Shown one piece after another: positions 1 to 8,477 of a DNA stretch of 33,029 nucleotides. The notes under the pieces were generated by a model that worked only from the letters and a program-made list of their open reading frames with translations, had not been told where the DNA came from and did no database searches. Positions within the stretch are counted from its first letter, which is position 1; each line of letters opens with the position of its first letter. A program made the position numbers and the translations under genes. The DNA comes from Campylobacteraceae bacterium (GTDB lineage: Bacteria > Campylobacterota > Campylobacteria > Campylobacterales > Sulfurovaceae): assembly GCA_027056485.1 (NCBI GenBank), contig JALUKQ010000053.1:1-33029 (forward strand), given 5' to 3'.

Positions 1-257
1 ATATTATTCTTATTGAGAAAAATTAATGAGATACATTTAATAAGTATAAATATTTTAAAAAATCTTTATTTACTTCAAATAAATAAAGTAAATGATTTCA
101 TATAAAGTTATAAAGTATATCGCCTATATTTCGGTTTTTACTCTAAAATAGACAGAGTTTTTCACCTTTTTCACATAGTGAATAACTTTTGATAATTTTT
201 AGTATATTTTTATAATTTTAGGTAGCAACTAAGGGATTTAGAGGCATAAAGTGGAGA
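1..257. other. Left-edge intergenic region without a gene
   Basis: I see no convincing reading frame with a ribosome binding site in this very AT-rich stretch. The only notable content is a group of sites resembling the DnaA-box form seen near dnaA: TTTTTCACC and TTTTTCACA around 158-175, and TTATTCACT read on the minus strand at 177-185. They are degenerate, and their meaning is uncertain in such AT-rich sequence. The gene to the left of the window is not visible. Confidence 0.4.
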
Positions 258-286
258 AAAGTAGAGTTTTAATTAAACTCTACTTT
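258..286. terminator. Hairpin downstream of rnj
   Basis: A perfect 12-base inverted repeat (AAAGTAGAGTTT and AAACTCTACTTT) with a 5-base loop sits 10 bases beyond the rnj stop codon. Read in the rnj direction (minus strand) the stem is followed by a short T run before CTCC, so it fits a modest intrinsic terminator. It is AT-rich and could work in both directions. Confidence 0.6.
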
Positions 287-296
287 AAATTAACTA

Positions 297-2399
297 TTAA
301 ACCATAAATACAACTGGAGTTATAATAGGATAACGTCTTTTTGTTCTAACGATATATTTACGAACTATACCTTGTAACTCATTTTCAATAACTTTTGATG
401 ATGCAATTTTACTTTCATCTGCATTAATTAAGAATGTATCTATAATGTTTTCAATTTCATGTGCAAAACGTTTATCTTCTTTATCTGGTACTAGACCATG
501 TGTTGAAATAACTGGCTTTCCTACAATTTTCTTTGTTGACTTATTAATCTGAACAGCAATATTAACAATTCCATCAATAGACAGTTTTTGTCTATCTTCT
601 ATGATGTCGAGTTTAATCTCTTTATTGTTTTGGTTATCAATAAAGCTTTTGCCTGTTTTAACTGTTTTTACTTTCTTTAGATATTTAGTAGATATCTCTA
701 TCTGGTCACCATCACTCATAAGTAAAATATTTCTCTTGTCAACACCACAGGCAATAGCAGTCTGTGCATGTTTATTAATATGATTGTACTCACCATGTAC
801 TGGCAAGAAGAACTTAGGCTGAACCAATCGTAAAATAAGTTTTTGCTCCTCTTGTCCTGCATGACCTGAAACGTGGATGTTTTCAAAATCTTTATAACGT
901 ACCGTTACACCAGCTTTTACAAGTCTGTTCATAAGTGCAGAGACAGAACCTTCATTCCCTGGAATAGCATGTGCTGAAATAATAATGGTATCACTTGGTT
1001 TCAGCTTAATATGTCTATGTTCATTGTTTGCCATACGAGATAGGGCAGCCATAGCTTCACCTTGAGAACCTGTTGTAACTACAAGCACTTGCTCTTCTGC
1101 ATACTTAGGAACCTCATGAGGCTCTATAAAATGTTTATCTGAAATATCTACATACCCTAGTCTTCTAGTAGTCTCAATATTTCTTTCCATTGAACGACCA
1201 ATAACACAGATTTTTCTACCTGCTGCTATTCCACGCTCCATCGCTTGATAGATACGGTGTGTATTTGACGAGAATGTAGACATAATCACACGACCCTTTG
1301 CAAGGTCAAATAGAGTATCAAATGTTTTACCAACTACGGCTTCACTTTTAGTAAATCCAGGGTTGTGTGAATTGGTACTGTCTGAGAAGAGGCAAAGTAC
1401 CCCTTTAGCTCCATAATGTGCAAAACGTTGTAAGTCCATGGTTTGATTGTCAATTGGAGTATGGTCAATTTTAAAATCAGCTGTATGAATAAATGTTCCT
1501 GCTTTACTTTCAATAGCTAAAGAACAAGCATCGACAATAGAGTGTGTGTTATGCATCCACTCTATTTTAAAACTACCTACATCATACTGTTTTCTTTTTG
1601 TAATATAGTTAAACTTATTCACATGCTCCATCAAACCATGCTCTTGAAACTTGTTCTCTATCATTGCCAAGGCTAATGGTGTTCCATAGATAGGAAACTG
1701 AAGCTCTTTAAACAAGTAAGGTACAGCACCAATATGGTCTTCATGGGCATGGGTAATAATAACAGCTTTTATTTTACTCTTGATAGCATGTAAATAAGAA
1801 AAATCTGGTACTAAAATATCTACACCATGCATCGTCTCATCTGGAAATGACATCCCCACATCAATAATAAATGCAGACTCATCATCTTCCATAACTGCCA
1901 TGTTACCACCAATCTCACCTAGTCCACCTAATGGAGTAAATCTAACTTTATTTTGATTTCCAACATCAATCTGCTTCCATGGATTCATTCGTAAGTCATT
2001 AACTTCTTGATTCTCTTTTATAGAAGCTTTTATGGCATCGCTTAATGGACCAGCAACTTGTTTTTTGCGTCCTCTTCCACCAGCATTCCTATTTGGTTTA
2101 TTTTTATTATTGCTTGATTTATTCTTATTTTGGTTTGGATTTGGTTTTTTATTTTGATTATTGTTACTGCTTTTATGTTGAGGCTTTTTAGCTGATACTT
2201 TTTTATTACCATCTACATCTTTATCTGGAACAATAACATTTCCATTTACCTCTTTTGGTTGAACCACCTTATTACCATCTGCTACTTTAGTAGCTGCTTT
2301 TGGTCTTCTATGTGGATTTCCTGCTCTTTTTGGTCTGTCAGGACGATCTCTTCTTTGTTTATTTTCTGATGAACTATTCGTTGTTTTGTTCTCTTCCAT
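297..2399 (-). CDS. rnj: Ribonuclease J with long basic N-terminal extension
   Basis: A metallo-beta-lactamase/beta-CASP ribonuclease of 700 residues, expected to act in the cytoplasm in mRNA decay and RNA maturation. The zinc-binding motif HAHEDH is at residues 217-222, after the strand ending in IIDVGMSFPDE; the beta-CASP part and the late SGHAGQEE and LPVHGEY motifs follow. Typical RNase J proteins have about 555 residues. Here roughly the first 140 form a Lys/Asn/Arg-rich, probably disordered extension, like the one known for Helicobacter pylori RNase J. That extension contains three 11-residue repeats with GN at 42-43, 53-54 and 64-65. The ATG start has AAGGA upstream. Its first 26 bases overlap the 3' end of rsmA, so the two are probably co-transcribed and translationally coupled. 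The same gene pair occurs in Helicobacter and Campylobacter. Confidence 0.96.
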   Translation of the reverse strand: MEENKTTNSSSENKQRRDRPDRPKRAGNPHRRPKAATKVADGNKVVQPKEVNGNVIVPDKDVDGNKKVSAKKPQHKSSNNNQNKKPNPNQNKNKSSNNKNKPNRNAGGRGRKKQVAGPLSDAIKASIKENQEVNDLRMNPWKQIDVGNQNKVRFTPLGGLGEIGGNMAVMEDDESAFIIDVGMSFPDETMHGVDILVPDFSYLHAIKSKIKAVIITHAHEDHIGAVPYLFKELQFPIYGTPLALAMIENKFQEHGLMEHVNKFNYITKRKQYDVGSFKIEWMHNTHSIVDACSLAIESKAGTFIHTADFKIDHTPIDNQTMDLQRFAHYGAKGVLCLFSDSTNSHNPGFTKSEAVVGKTFDTLFDLAKGRVIMSTFSSNTHRIYQAMERGIAAGRKICVIGRSMERNIETTRRLGYVDISDKHFIEPHEVPKYAEEQVLVVTTGSQGEAMAALSRMANNEHRHIKLKPSDTIIISAHAIPGNEGSVSALMNRLVKAGVTVRYKDFENIHVSGHAGQEEQKLILRLVQPKFFLPVHGEYNHINKHAQTAIACGVDKRNILLMSDGDQIEISTKYLKKVKTVKTGKSFIDNQNNKEIKLDIIEDRQKLSIDGIVNIAVQINKSTKKIVGKPVISTHGLVPDKEDKRFAHEIENIIDTFLINADESKIASSKVIENELQGIVRKYIVRTKRRYPIITPVVFMV

Positions 2400-3198
2400 C
2401 TATATTTTCCTTATTTAATTCATTATATAAGTGATGATACATAGATGTCTCAGCTTCATGAGGTCGAATGGTTGGGCTTACTTCTAAGCCCTGGAGCAAT
2501 GCTTCAATCTTATCTTTATCGTAATAATCAGCTAAATTTTTTGAAAGTTTTTTACGTGGTTGCTTAAAAGCAATCTTTAAAAAATCTTCAAATTTTTTGT
2601 CATCTTCACTACGACTTTTTCGTATTAAAAGAATAGAGGAGGTCACCTTTGGTGGAGGAACAAAATTCTCTGCACCTACATCAAAAAGTAATTCGCCATA
2701 ACCTACGGTTTGTGTTAAAACAGAAAGTCCTGAAAAAGCTTTCTCCCCCGGTATTGCAGAAAACTTTTGAGCAACCTCTTTTTGAACCATTACCAAAACT
2801 GATTGGCAATTTTCATCTTTTAATGCTTTTAAAATAATATTGGTGGCTATGTAGTAAGGAAGGTTCGCAACTAAATGATATTTTTCATCTAGTAAAGAGT
2901 TCCCCTCCCAACGCTCTAGCACATCTCCACAGTTAATAGTTAGCGTAGCCGTGTGGAGTGCTTCACTAAATGTATTCTGGAGATGTTCACATAATCTCTT
3001 ATCAACCTCAAATGCTGTGACATTTCGAGCTAGTATTAGCTCTTTGGTTAAATCACCTAACCCAGGCCCAATTTCTGCAACTCTTAAGTTGTCGTTGGGA
3101 ATCGATTGGATGATCCGTTTTATAATTGCGTCATTTTTTAAAAAGTTTTGACCATATCTTTTATTTGCAAATTCTGATAAATTTTCGATTTTTTTCAT
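2374..3198 (-). CDS. rsmA: 16S rRNA dimethyladenosine transferase RsmA (KsgA)
   Basis: This enzyme dimethylates the two adjacent adenosines in the 3'-terminal helix 45 of 16S rRNA using S-adenosylmethionine, late in 30S assembly. Of 274 residues, the N-terminal YGQNFL stretch, the SAM-binding GPGLGDL loop (44-50) and the catalytic NLPYY motif (112-116) are all visible, with a small C-terminal helical domain. I chose the ATG at 3198. The frame stays open to a TTG at 3207, which adds only three residues, and neither has a strong ribosome binding site (AAGTAAG lies upstream of both). Its 3' end overlaps rnj by 26 bases, which makes an rsmA-rnj operon. Confidence 0.95.
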   Translation of the reverse strand: MKKIENLSEFANKRYGQNFLKNDAIIKRIIQSIPNDNLRVAEIGPGLGDLTKELILARNVTAFEVDKRLCEHLQNTFSEALHTATLTINCGDVLERWEGNSLLDEKYHLVANLPYYIATNIILKALKDENCQSVLVMVQKEVAQKFSAIPGEKAFSGLSVLTQTVGYGELLFDVGAENFVPPPKVTSSILLIRKSRSEDDKKFEDFLKIAFKQPRKKLSKNLADYYDKDKIEALLQGLEVSPTIRPHEAETSMYHHLYNELNKENIDGREQNNE

Positions 3199-3207
3199 TT
3201 TACACAA

Positions 3208-3368
3208 TTCTTACTTATAGGATTCTTTTTATAGCCTATACTAGCTCTATAAAAAATGTTGGATATAATTCTACCATAAAAATACTTCTTTCTCTAATAT
3301 AATCACAAGCATGATATAGGGTCGGTTTACAGAGCATATTTTATGAGTAAGAAGTCATAAGGAATATA
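3208..3368 (+). promoter_or_regulatory. Divergent promoter region between rsmA and hisF
   Basis: This 161-base gap separates divergent genes. Two TATAAT hexamers on the plus strand, at 3264-3269 and 3298-3303, are good -10 candidates for hisF. No -35 box is clear, which is common for sigma-70 promoters in Campylobacterota. AAGGA lies just before the hisF ATG. I could not pick out the rsmA promoter with confidence. Confidence 0.45.
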
Positions 3369-4133
3369 ATGGAATATTTTGCAAAACGTATTATCCCTTG
3401 TCTCGATGTAGACAATGGTCGTGTCGTCAAAGGTGTAAACTTCGTAGGACTAAGAGATGCAGGTGACCCTGTTGAAGTTGCAAAGCGTTACAACATAGAA
3501 GGTGCAGATGAGATAACATTTCTAGATATTGGTGCTACCCATGAAGGTCGTGCAACTATTGTTGATGTTGTAAAAGAAGTTGCTAAAGAGGTTTTCATTC
3601 CTTTAACAGTTGGTGGAGGAATCAGAGAACTAAATGATATCTACAAACTTTTAAACGTAGGCTGCGATAAAGTAAGTATCAACTCAGCTGCCATTAAACA
3701 ACCTGAATTTATAAATGAAGGTGCAAAGCGTTTTGGTTCTCAATGTATAGTTGTAGCAATTGATGCTAAAAAAGTTTCAGAGAACAAATGGAACATCTTT
3801 ACGCATGGTGGAAGAAATGACACTGGTATTGATGCAATCGAATGGGCAAAAGAATCCTATGATAGAGGAGCAGGGGAACTACTAATAACATCTATGGACT
3901 CAGATGGAACTAAAGCAGGATTTGCAAATGATTTAAACTCTCATATAGCAGAGGTTGTCAACATACCTATTATTGCAAGTGGTGGAGCAGGAACCATGGA
4001 GCATATGAAAGAAGCATTTACAAAAGGTAATGCAGATGCTGCTTTGGCTGCTTCTATATTTCACTTTAGAGAAATAGATATCATGGATTTAAAACATTAC
4101 TTACATGACAACAATATACCAGTGAGAATATAG
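3369..4133 (+). CDS. hisF: Imidazole glycerol phosphate synthase cyclase subunit HisF
   Basis: HisF is the cyclase half of the HisFH heterodimer. It uses ammonia delivered by HisH to turn PRFAR into imidazole glycerol phosphate (histidine synthesis) and AICAR (fed to purine synthesis). The 254 residues match the family's usual length of about 253 and form one (beta/alpha)8 barrel. Visible are the start [16 protein letters not shown] with catalytic D13, the phosphate-binding VGGGIR at 81-86, and the second catalytic aspartate D132. The ATG is preceded by AAGGA. No hisH or other his gene is in the window, so the histidine genes are dispersed here. The next gene starts two bases after the stop. 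Confidence 0.97.
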   Translation: MEYFAKRIIPCLDVDNGRVVKGVNFVGLRDAGDPVEVAKRYNIEGADEITFLDIGATHEGRATIVDVVKEVAKEVFIPLTVGGGIRELNDIYKLLNVGCDKVSINSAAIKQPEFINEGAKRFGSQCIVVAIDAKKVSENKWNIFTHGGRNDTGIDAIEWAKESYDRGAGELLITSMDSDGTKAGFANDLNSHIAEVVNIPIIASGGAGTMEHMKEAFTKGNADAALAASIFHFREIDIMDLKHYLHDNNIPVRI

Positions 4134-4135
4134 TT

Positions 4136-4654
4136 ATGTTTATCTGTGCTGGAGAGATTGAAACTTTTGATTTTGCTAAACCAATGGGAATAGGGTTGAT
4201 TGATATCACCATCAACCTTACACGTTATTTAGAAAAAGAAAAACCTGCTTTTATTATGTTTGTTGGAACTGCTGGTTCTTATGGTAAACATAATGTTTTT
4301 GATATTGTTCAATCTAAAACAGCAACTAATATAGAGAATGGTTTTTTTAATGCCAATTCCTATACTCCTATTGATAATATGGTATCTGCATCTGAAGATG
4401 TTTCACGTGAAACAATTGTAAACTCTTCAAACTACATTACAACTGACAGAAGCTTGTCAAAGCATTACCTAAAAAAAGGCATAAGCATAGAGAATATGGA
4501 GTTCTTTGCCGTACTAAAGGTTGCCAAATTTTTTAACATACCCGTTGCTGGTCTATTCATCGTGACAAATCATTGTAATGAAAATGCACACAAGGATTTT
4601 GTAAACAATCATAAAAAAGCAATGCTTCGGTTAACAAACTATGTCAAACAATAA
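4136..4654 (+). CDS. Short purine-nucleoside-phosphorylase-superfamily protein
   Basis: Its 172 residues resemble the nucleoside phosphorylase/MTAN (PNP_UDP) superfamily. Visible are the phosphate/ribose-side strand ending in FVGTAG (about 42-47), the segment NSSNYITTD (96-104) and the ribose-binding motif ENMEFF (119-124), which corresponds to EMEG/EMEA of MTAN and PNP. The position of the MTAN catalytic Asp appears to be Asn in TNHCNEN (144-150), as in some phosphorylases. Family members usually have 230-260 residues, so the N-terminal part is short. The gene begins two bases after hisF and lies just upstream of rlmN, so it is probably in the same operon. It could be a phosphorylase, a hydrolase, or a divergent member without activity. 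The substrate cannot be told from sequence. Confidence 0.75.
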   Translation: MFICAGEIETFDFAKPMGIGLIDITINLTRYLEKEKPAFIMFVGTAGSYGKHNVFDIVQSKTATNIENGFFNANSYTPIDNMVSASEDVSRETIVNSSNYITTDRSLSKHYLKKGISIENMEFFAVLKVAKFFNIPVAGLFIVTNHCNENAHKDFVNNHKKAMLRLTNYVKQ

Positions 4655-4697
4655 GAAAGCAAACCTACAAACTTTAAACTATCAAAGAGGATAAAAG

Positions 4698-5777
4698 ATG
4701 AAAAGAGAAAAAAAACCATCTATACAAGACTACACAAGAGAAGAATTATCACAACTTATTAAACCTGCGTTTAGAGCAAAACAAGTTTACTCTTGGCTTT
4801 ACCACAAATATGTAAACTCATTTGATGAAATGAAAAACCTACCCCAAGCTCTAAAAGATGAACTGAAAGAGAAGTATAGAATAGAACCTCTAAAGATGAT
4901 TCGTAAAGAAAAGAGCAAAGATGGAAGTACAAAGTATCTTTTTGAATTAGAAGATGGAAATACAGTAGAAACCGTACTGCTTCTTATGAAGAAAAAACAG
5001 TTTAATAAGGATGGTTCAGTCAAGCATCAAGAGAAATATACTGTTTGTATATCTTGTCAGGTAGGATGTAAAGTAGGTTGTTCTTTTTGTCTAACAGCAA
5101 AGAGTGGTTTTATAGCCAACTTGACATCAGGTGAGATAGTTGAACAAATACGTTACATAAAAAAAGACAACAATATTGACGCAAATAGACGTCTCAATAT
5201 TGTTTACATGGGAATGGGTGAACCACTAGATAACCTAGATCCAGTTAGTCAATCATCAAGAGTTTTTGCTGACCCAGATGGTATGGCTATTGCACCACAT
5301 AGACAAACCATTTCAACCTCTGGACTTAGTACAAAAATTGTCAAACTTGGAAAAATGGAACTGGGTGTCAACTTGGCAATATCTTTACATGCTGTTGATG
5401 ATGAACTAAGAGAGAAGTTAATGCCAATTAACAAAGCGTATAATATACAGTCAATTATCGATGCTGTAAAAGATTTCCCTATCAATGATAGGAAGAGGGT
5501 GATGTTTGAATATCTTGTCATAAAAGATGTCAATGACTCTATGGATGCAGCTAAAAAATTACTTGCCCTACTCAATGGAATCAAATCAAAAGTAAACCTT
5601 ATTTACTTTAATCCTTATGGTGGTACAGATTTTAAACGACCTGAAGAGAAAGATATGTTAGCCTTTCAAAGCTACTTAACAAATCATGGTTTACACTGTA
5701 CGATACGTGAGTCAAAAGGGCTTGACATATCTGCTGCTTGTGGACAACTACGTGATAATGAATTGGAGGAAAAATAG
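4698..5777 (+). CDS. rlmN: Dual-specificity RNA methyltransferase RlmN (radical SAM)
   Basis: RlmN methylates C2 of adenosine 2503 in 23S rRNA, and in some bacteria A37 of certain tRNAs, which aids decoding accuracy. Of 359 residues, the radical-SAM cysteines are C124, C128 and C131 (CKVGCSFC). The two methyl-transfer cysteines appear as C117 and as C348 in the C-terminal DISAACGQL. GMGEPLDN is the SAM-contacting GGE-like motif. The N-terminal accessory helices (FRAKQVYSWLYHKY) are normal for the family. The ATG is preceded by AGAGGATAAAAG. A Shine-Dalgarno sequence for the following 30-codon gene lies inside the last codons. Confidence 0.97.
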   Translation: MKREKKPSIQDYTREELSQLIKPAFRAKQVYSWLYHKYVNSFDEMKNLPQALKDELKEKYRIEPLKMIRKEKSKDGSTKYLFELEDGNTVETVLLLMKKKQFNKDGSVKHQEKYTVCISCQVGCKVGCSFCLTAKSGFIANLTSGEIVEQIRYIKKDNNIDANRRLNIVYMGMGEPLDNLDPVSQSSRVFADPDGMAIAPHRQTISTSGLSTKIVKLGKMELGVNLAISLHAVDDELREKLMPINKAYNIQSIIDAVKDFPINDRKRVMFEYLVIKDVNDSMDAAKKLLALLNGIKSKVNLIYFNPYGGTDFKRPEEKDMLAFQSYLTNHGLHCTIRESKGLDISAACGQLRDNELEEK

Positions 5778-5870
5778 ATGGGTACTTTAGATATTGTAAT
5801 GATTATTTTTATTGTAATTGTTGTTGTTGTTTCTGCTGTTGGAGTTTATAAAGCATTGAAGGATGATTAG
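5778..5870 (+). CDS. 30-residue single-span membrane miniprotein
   Basis: This very short gene starts with an ATG directly after the rlmN stop codon and ends with TAG. The product begins MGTLDIVMIIFIVIV, continues as an almost unbroken hydrophobic helix, and closes with YKALKDD. It is therefore predicted to be a single transmembrane segment with a short charged tail. A strong ribosome binding site, GGAGG, lies nine bases before the ATG inside the rlmN coding end, which argues for translation coupled to rlmN. No family is recognised, and size alone makes automatic annotation likely to miss it. It could instead be a chance frame, but the good ribosome binding site, exact abutment and consistent hydrophobic profile argue against that. 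Confidence 0.7.
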   Translation: MGTLDIVMIIFIVIVVVVSAVGVYKALKDD

Positions 5871-5871
5871 C

Positions 5872-5973
5872 CGTAGGAGCGACCTCCGTGTCTGCCCTTT
5901 GCTTGCATAAAATAATGTAAAATGGTTTTGTTGACATATTAAACAAAGGGCAGACACGGAGGTCGCCCCTACG
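5872..5973. repeat. Inverted pair of dispersed palindromic repeat (locus A)
   Basis: The two 30-base arms, 5872-5901 and 5944-5973, are inverse complements with one mismatch and are separated by 42 bases. Each arm contains the unit GGGCAGAC-loop-GTCGCCCCTAC, itself a small hairpin with a 6-base loop. The same unit recurs at 10882-10973 and in degenerate form at 14065-14088. The element fills the gap between two convergent genes, abutting the miniprotein stop on one side and the pseudouridine synthase stop on the other, so transcripts from both sides would fold it. The layout resembles REP/BIME-like elements that are moved in trans. No transposase is in the window. Confidence 0.85.
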
Positions 5974-5974
5974 A

Positions 5975-6901
5975 TTATTTATAAAATAATCTTTTATCCT
6001 TAGGACAAATCTCCCCCTTTGCCTCACGAAAATCAACTCTAGATTTAATATGATAAGTTGCTCCATAAGGAAAATAGAGTGAATTTGCATGAAGCATAAG
6101 CCGTGTCGCACCTGTAGCTATAAACCTCTCATCATCACTTATTGTCATATCTAAGTATTTATCAGAATCTTCAAAAGATGTCCCATATATAGGGTCTCCT
6201 AATATAGGATGTTTCACGTGAAACAAATGAATTCGTATCTGATGTAATCTTCCTGTATATGGTTTACACTCTACTAAAGTTGTGTCAAGCTCTGCATCAT
6301 ACTCTAAAGGAATAAACTCTGTTTTCGCTGATTTACCTTCATCTGATATCTCTACCTTATGTTTACAAGTCGTGTAATCTTTACGAACAGATATAGACTC
6401 TTCTACCATAAAAGGTTCTTTTAACTCTCCTACTACCCAAGCCAAATAACTCTTCTGTATGTTTCGTTTTTCAAAAGAACCTTTTAAAAAACGCTCTGCA
6501 TCTTTGTGTCGTGAAGCTAAAAAAAGCCCTGAGGTCTCCATGTCTATTCTGTGTGTTCCATTAGCATTTTGTCCTGAGTGGGTTCGTACTTCATCCAACA
6601 TCGAATACTCAGTTGCCATAGTATTTGGATGAACTAAAACGCCAGAAGGTTTGTCAAAGACCAAAAAGTTCTTGTCGACAAATATCGGCTTAACACCTCT
6701 ACTCTTTGGTTCAAAATAAACAACTTCTATGTCACCTTCTATAATTTCACCTGTATAGTAAATGGATTTTCCATCAATAAGTATACGACCTTTGGCTATA
6801 AGACGTTGTGCCTCACCTTGTGTAAAGTTAAATTGTTTCATGATAAATAGAAAAGCTTTGGTTGGTTTTTCTACATGAAAAGGACGTTTAACGAATGGCA
6901 T
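5975..6901 (-). CDS. RluA-family 23S rRNA pseudouridine synthase
   Basis: This enzyme isomerises specific uridines to pseudouridine, most likely in 23S rRNA. Of 308 residues, an S4-like RNA-binding region spans about 15-62 (NFTQGEAQRLIAKGRILIDG). The catalytic domain follows, with HRIDMETSG (117-125) carrying the catalytic aspartate D120, and later GRLHQIRIHL. The length fits RluC/RluD-type members, but which uridines are modified cannot be assigned. Some bacterial paralogues act on tRNA. The ATG is preceded by AGAGGTGAAAAT, a good Shine-Dalgarno sequence. It diverges from purB across 77 bases and ends against the inverted repeat of locus A. Confidence 0.93.
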   Translation of the reverse strand: MPFVKRPFHVEKPTKAFLFIMKQFNFTQGEAQRLIAKGRILIDGKSIYYTGEIIEGDIEVVYFEPKSRGVKPIFVDKNFLVFDKPSGVLVHPNTMATEYSMLDEVRTHSGQNANGTHRIDMETSGLFLASRHKDAERFLKGSFEKRNIQKSYLAWVVGELKEPFMVEESISVRKDYTTCKHKVEISDEGKSAKTEFIPLEYDAELDTTLVECKPYTGRLHQIRIHLFHVKHPILGDPIYGTSFEDSDKYLDMTISDDERFIATGATRLMLHANSLYFPYGATYHIKSRVDFREAKGEICPKDKRLFYK

Positions 6902-6978
6902 ATTTTCACCTCTTTTTTACTCTAATTGGGTAGAATTCTATCATAAAAATCTGATACTCTTCACTAAGGAATTTAAAA

Positions 6979-8307
6979 ATGATAGAACGATACTCAAGAC
7001 CAGAGATGGCAGAAAAATGGACACAACAAGCAAGATATGATGCATGGCTAGAAGTTGAGAAAGCAGCTGTAAAAGCATGGAACAGATTGGGGCTTATACC
7101 TGATGATGATTGTAAAAAAATTGTTGAAAATGCTACTTTTTCAGTAGAGAGAATTGAAGAGATAGAAGCTATAACAAAACATGACTTGATTGCATTTAAC
7201 ACAAGTGTTAGTGAAAGTCTAGGAGAAGAGTCAAGATGGTTTCACTATGGTATGACAAGTTCAGATGCTGTTGATACAGGTGTGGCACTTCAGATGAAAG
7301 CTTCATTAGAAATCATTATTACTGATACAAAGATGCTTATGGAGTCTATTAAAAAAAGAGCAGAAGAACATAAGATGACACTTATGGTAGGACGTTCACA
7401 TGGTATTCATGGAGAGCCTATTACTTTTGGTTTAACCTTAGCAGTTTGGTATGATGAAATGGCTCGTCACTTAACAAACCTTGAACAGACAATGGAAGTG
7501 ATATCTGTAGGTCAAATCTCTGGTGCTATGGGTAACTTTGCACACGCTCCACTAGAACTTGAAGAGTATGCTATGGAAGAGTTAGGATTAAAACCTGAAC
7601 CATGTTCAAACCAAGTGGTACATAGAGACAGATATGCAAGATTAGCAACAGCATTGGCTTTAATGGCTTCAAGTATTGAGAAGTTTGCTGTACAAGTAAG
7701 ACACCTACAACGAACAGAAGTTTATGAAGCTGAAGAGTATTTTGCTAAAGGTCAAAAAGGTTCATCTGCAATGCCACATAAAAGAAACCCTATCCTTACA
7801 GAAAATATAACAGGACTTGCACGTATGATTAGAGCCTACGCAGCTCCAGCTATGGAAAACGTAGCATTATGGCACGAAAGAGACATTAGCCACTCTTCTA
7901 CAGAGCGTTTTTGGCTACCTGATGCATTTATAACAACTGACTTCATGATGCACAGAATGAATAGTGTCATTGCTAACCTAACAGTAATGCCTGAGAATAT
8001 GATGAAGAACTTAAACCTTACAGGTGGACTTGTGTTTTCTCAAAGAGTTCTACTTGAACTTCCTCTTGCAGGAGTAAGTCGTGAAGATGCTTACAGAATA
8101 GTTCAAAGAAATGCCATGAAAGTTTGGGAAGAGATTCAGCAGGGTAAACCTTCAACAAATGAAAAAGGAGAATCACTCTATCTTCAATATCTATTGGCTG
8201 ATGAAGAGTTAAGTGAATCGTTAAGTGAAGAGCAAATTAGAGAGTGTTTCAACTTTGACTACTATACCAAGAATGTAGACAAAATATTCGCTAGAGTATT
8301 CAAGTAG
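6979..8307 (+). CDS. purB: Adenylosuccinate lyase
   Basis: PurB acts twice in purine synthesis: it cleaves SAICAR to AICAR plus fumarate, and adenylosuccinate to AMP plus fumarate. The 442 residues are the usual size for the short bacterial form, a homotetramer of the fumarase/aspartase superfamily. The signature loop GSSAMPHKRNP is at 261-271 with the catalytic serine. The conserved histidine region GRSHGIHGEP is at 138-147, and the substrate-binding TSSD is at 93-96. The ATG is preceded by AAGGAATTTAAAA. The gene stands alone between the divergent pseudouridine synthase and nrdA. Confidence 0.97.
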   Translation: MIERYSRPEMAEKWTQQARYDAWLEVEKAAVKAWNRLGLIPDDDCKKIVENATFSVERIEEIEAITKHDLIAFNTSVSESLGEESRWFHYGMTSSDAVDTGVALQMKASLEIIITDTKMLMESIKKRAEEHKMTLMVGRSHGIHGEPITFGLTLAVWYDEMARHLTNLEQTMEVISVGQISGAMGNFAHAPLELEEYAMEELGLKPEPCSNQVVHRDRYARLATALALMASSIEKFAVQVRHLQRTEVYEAEEYFAKGQKGSSAMPHKRNPILTENITGLARMIRAYAAPAMENVALWHERDISHSSTERFWLPDAFITTDFMMHRMNSVIANLTVMPENMMKNLNLTGGLVFSQRVLLELPLAGVSREDAYRIVQRNAMKVWEEIQQGKPSTNEKGESLYLQYLLADEELSESLSEEQIRECFNFDYYTKNVDKIFARVFK

Positions 8308-8477
8308 TCATTCAACAAAAGGATAGGGCTTTGACCTAAAAAAGTAGGTTGAAGTTGAGGAAAGATATTATAATTAAATAAATTTTAAAAAATTAAATTA
8401 AATTAAAAACAATATATTTTAACATACATTAAAGAAAAAATTCAGTAATATAAAATAATTAGAACAAAGGAAGTTAT
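8308..8477 (+). promoter_or_regulatory. purB-nrdA intergenic region
   Basis: This 170-base stretch is extremely AT-rich toward nrdA. Near its left end a small hairpin (ACCTA, loop, TAGGT at about 8334-8350) could help end purB transcription, but it lacks a T run. Further right, several AT-rich hexamers could serve as a -10 for nrdA. AAGGAAG lies before the nrdA start. I see no clear repressor site. Confidence 0.35.

Noticed and set aside
1-257. Second replication origin from the TTTTTCAC-like sites at the left edge
   Set aside because: The sites are degenerate and no replication gene is near; the dnaA-flanking cluster is a far better origin candidate.
6902-6978. Purine riboswitch or PurR-type operator before purB
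   Set aside because: The gap is only 77 bases, shared with a divergent gene, and shows no conserved riboswitch core or clear palindrome.
8400-8440. ACAATATATTTT-like sequence upstream of nrdA that recalls half of an NrdR box
   Set aside because: It lacks the paired second box at the usual spacing and lies in sequence that is almost all A and T, so a chance match is likely.
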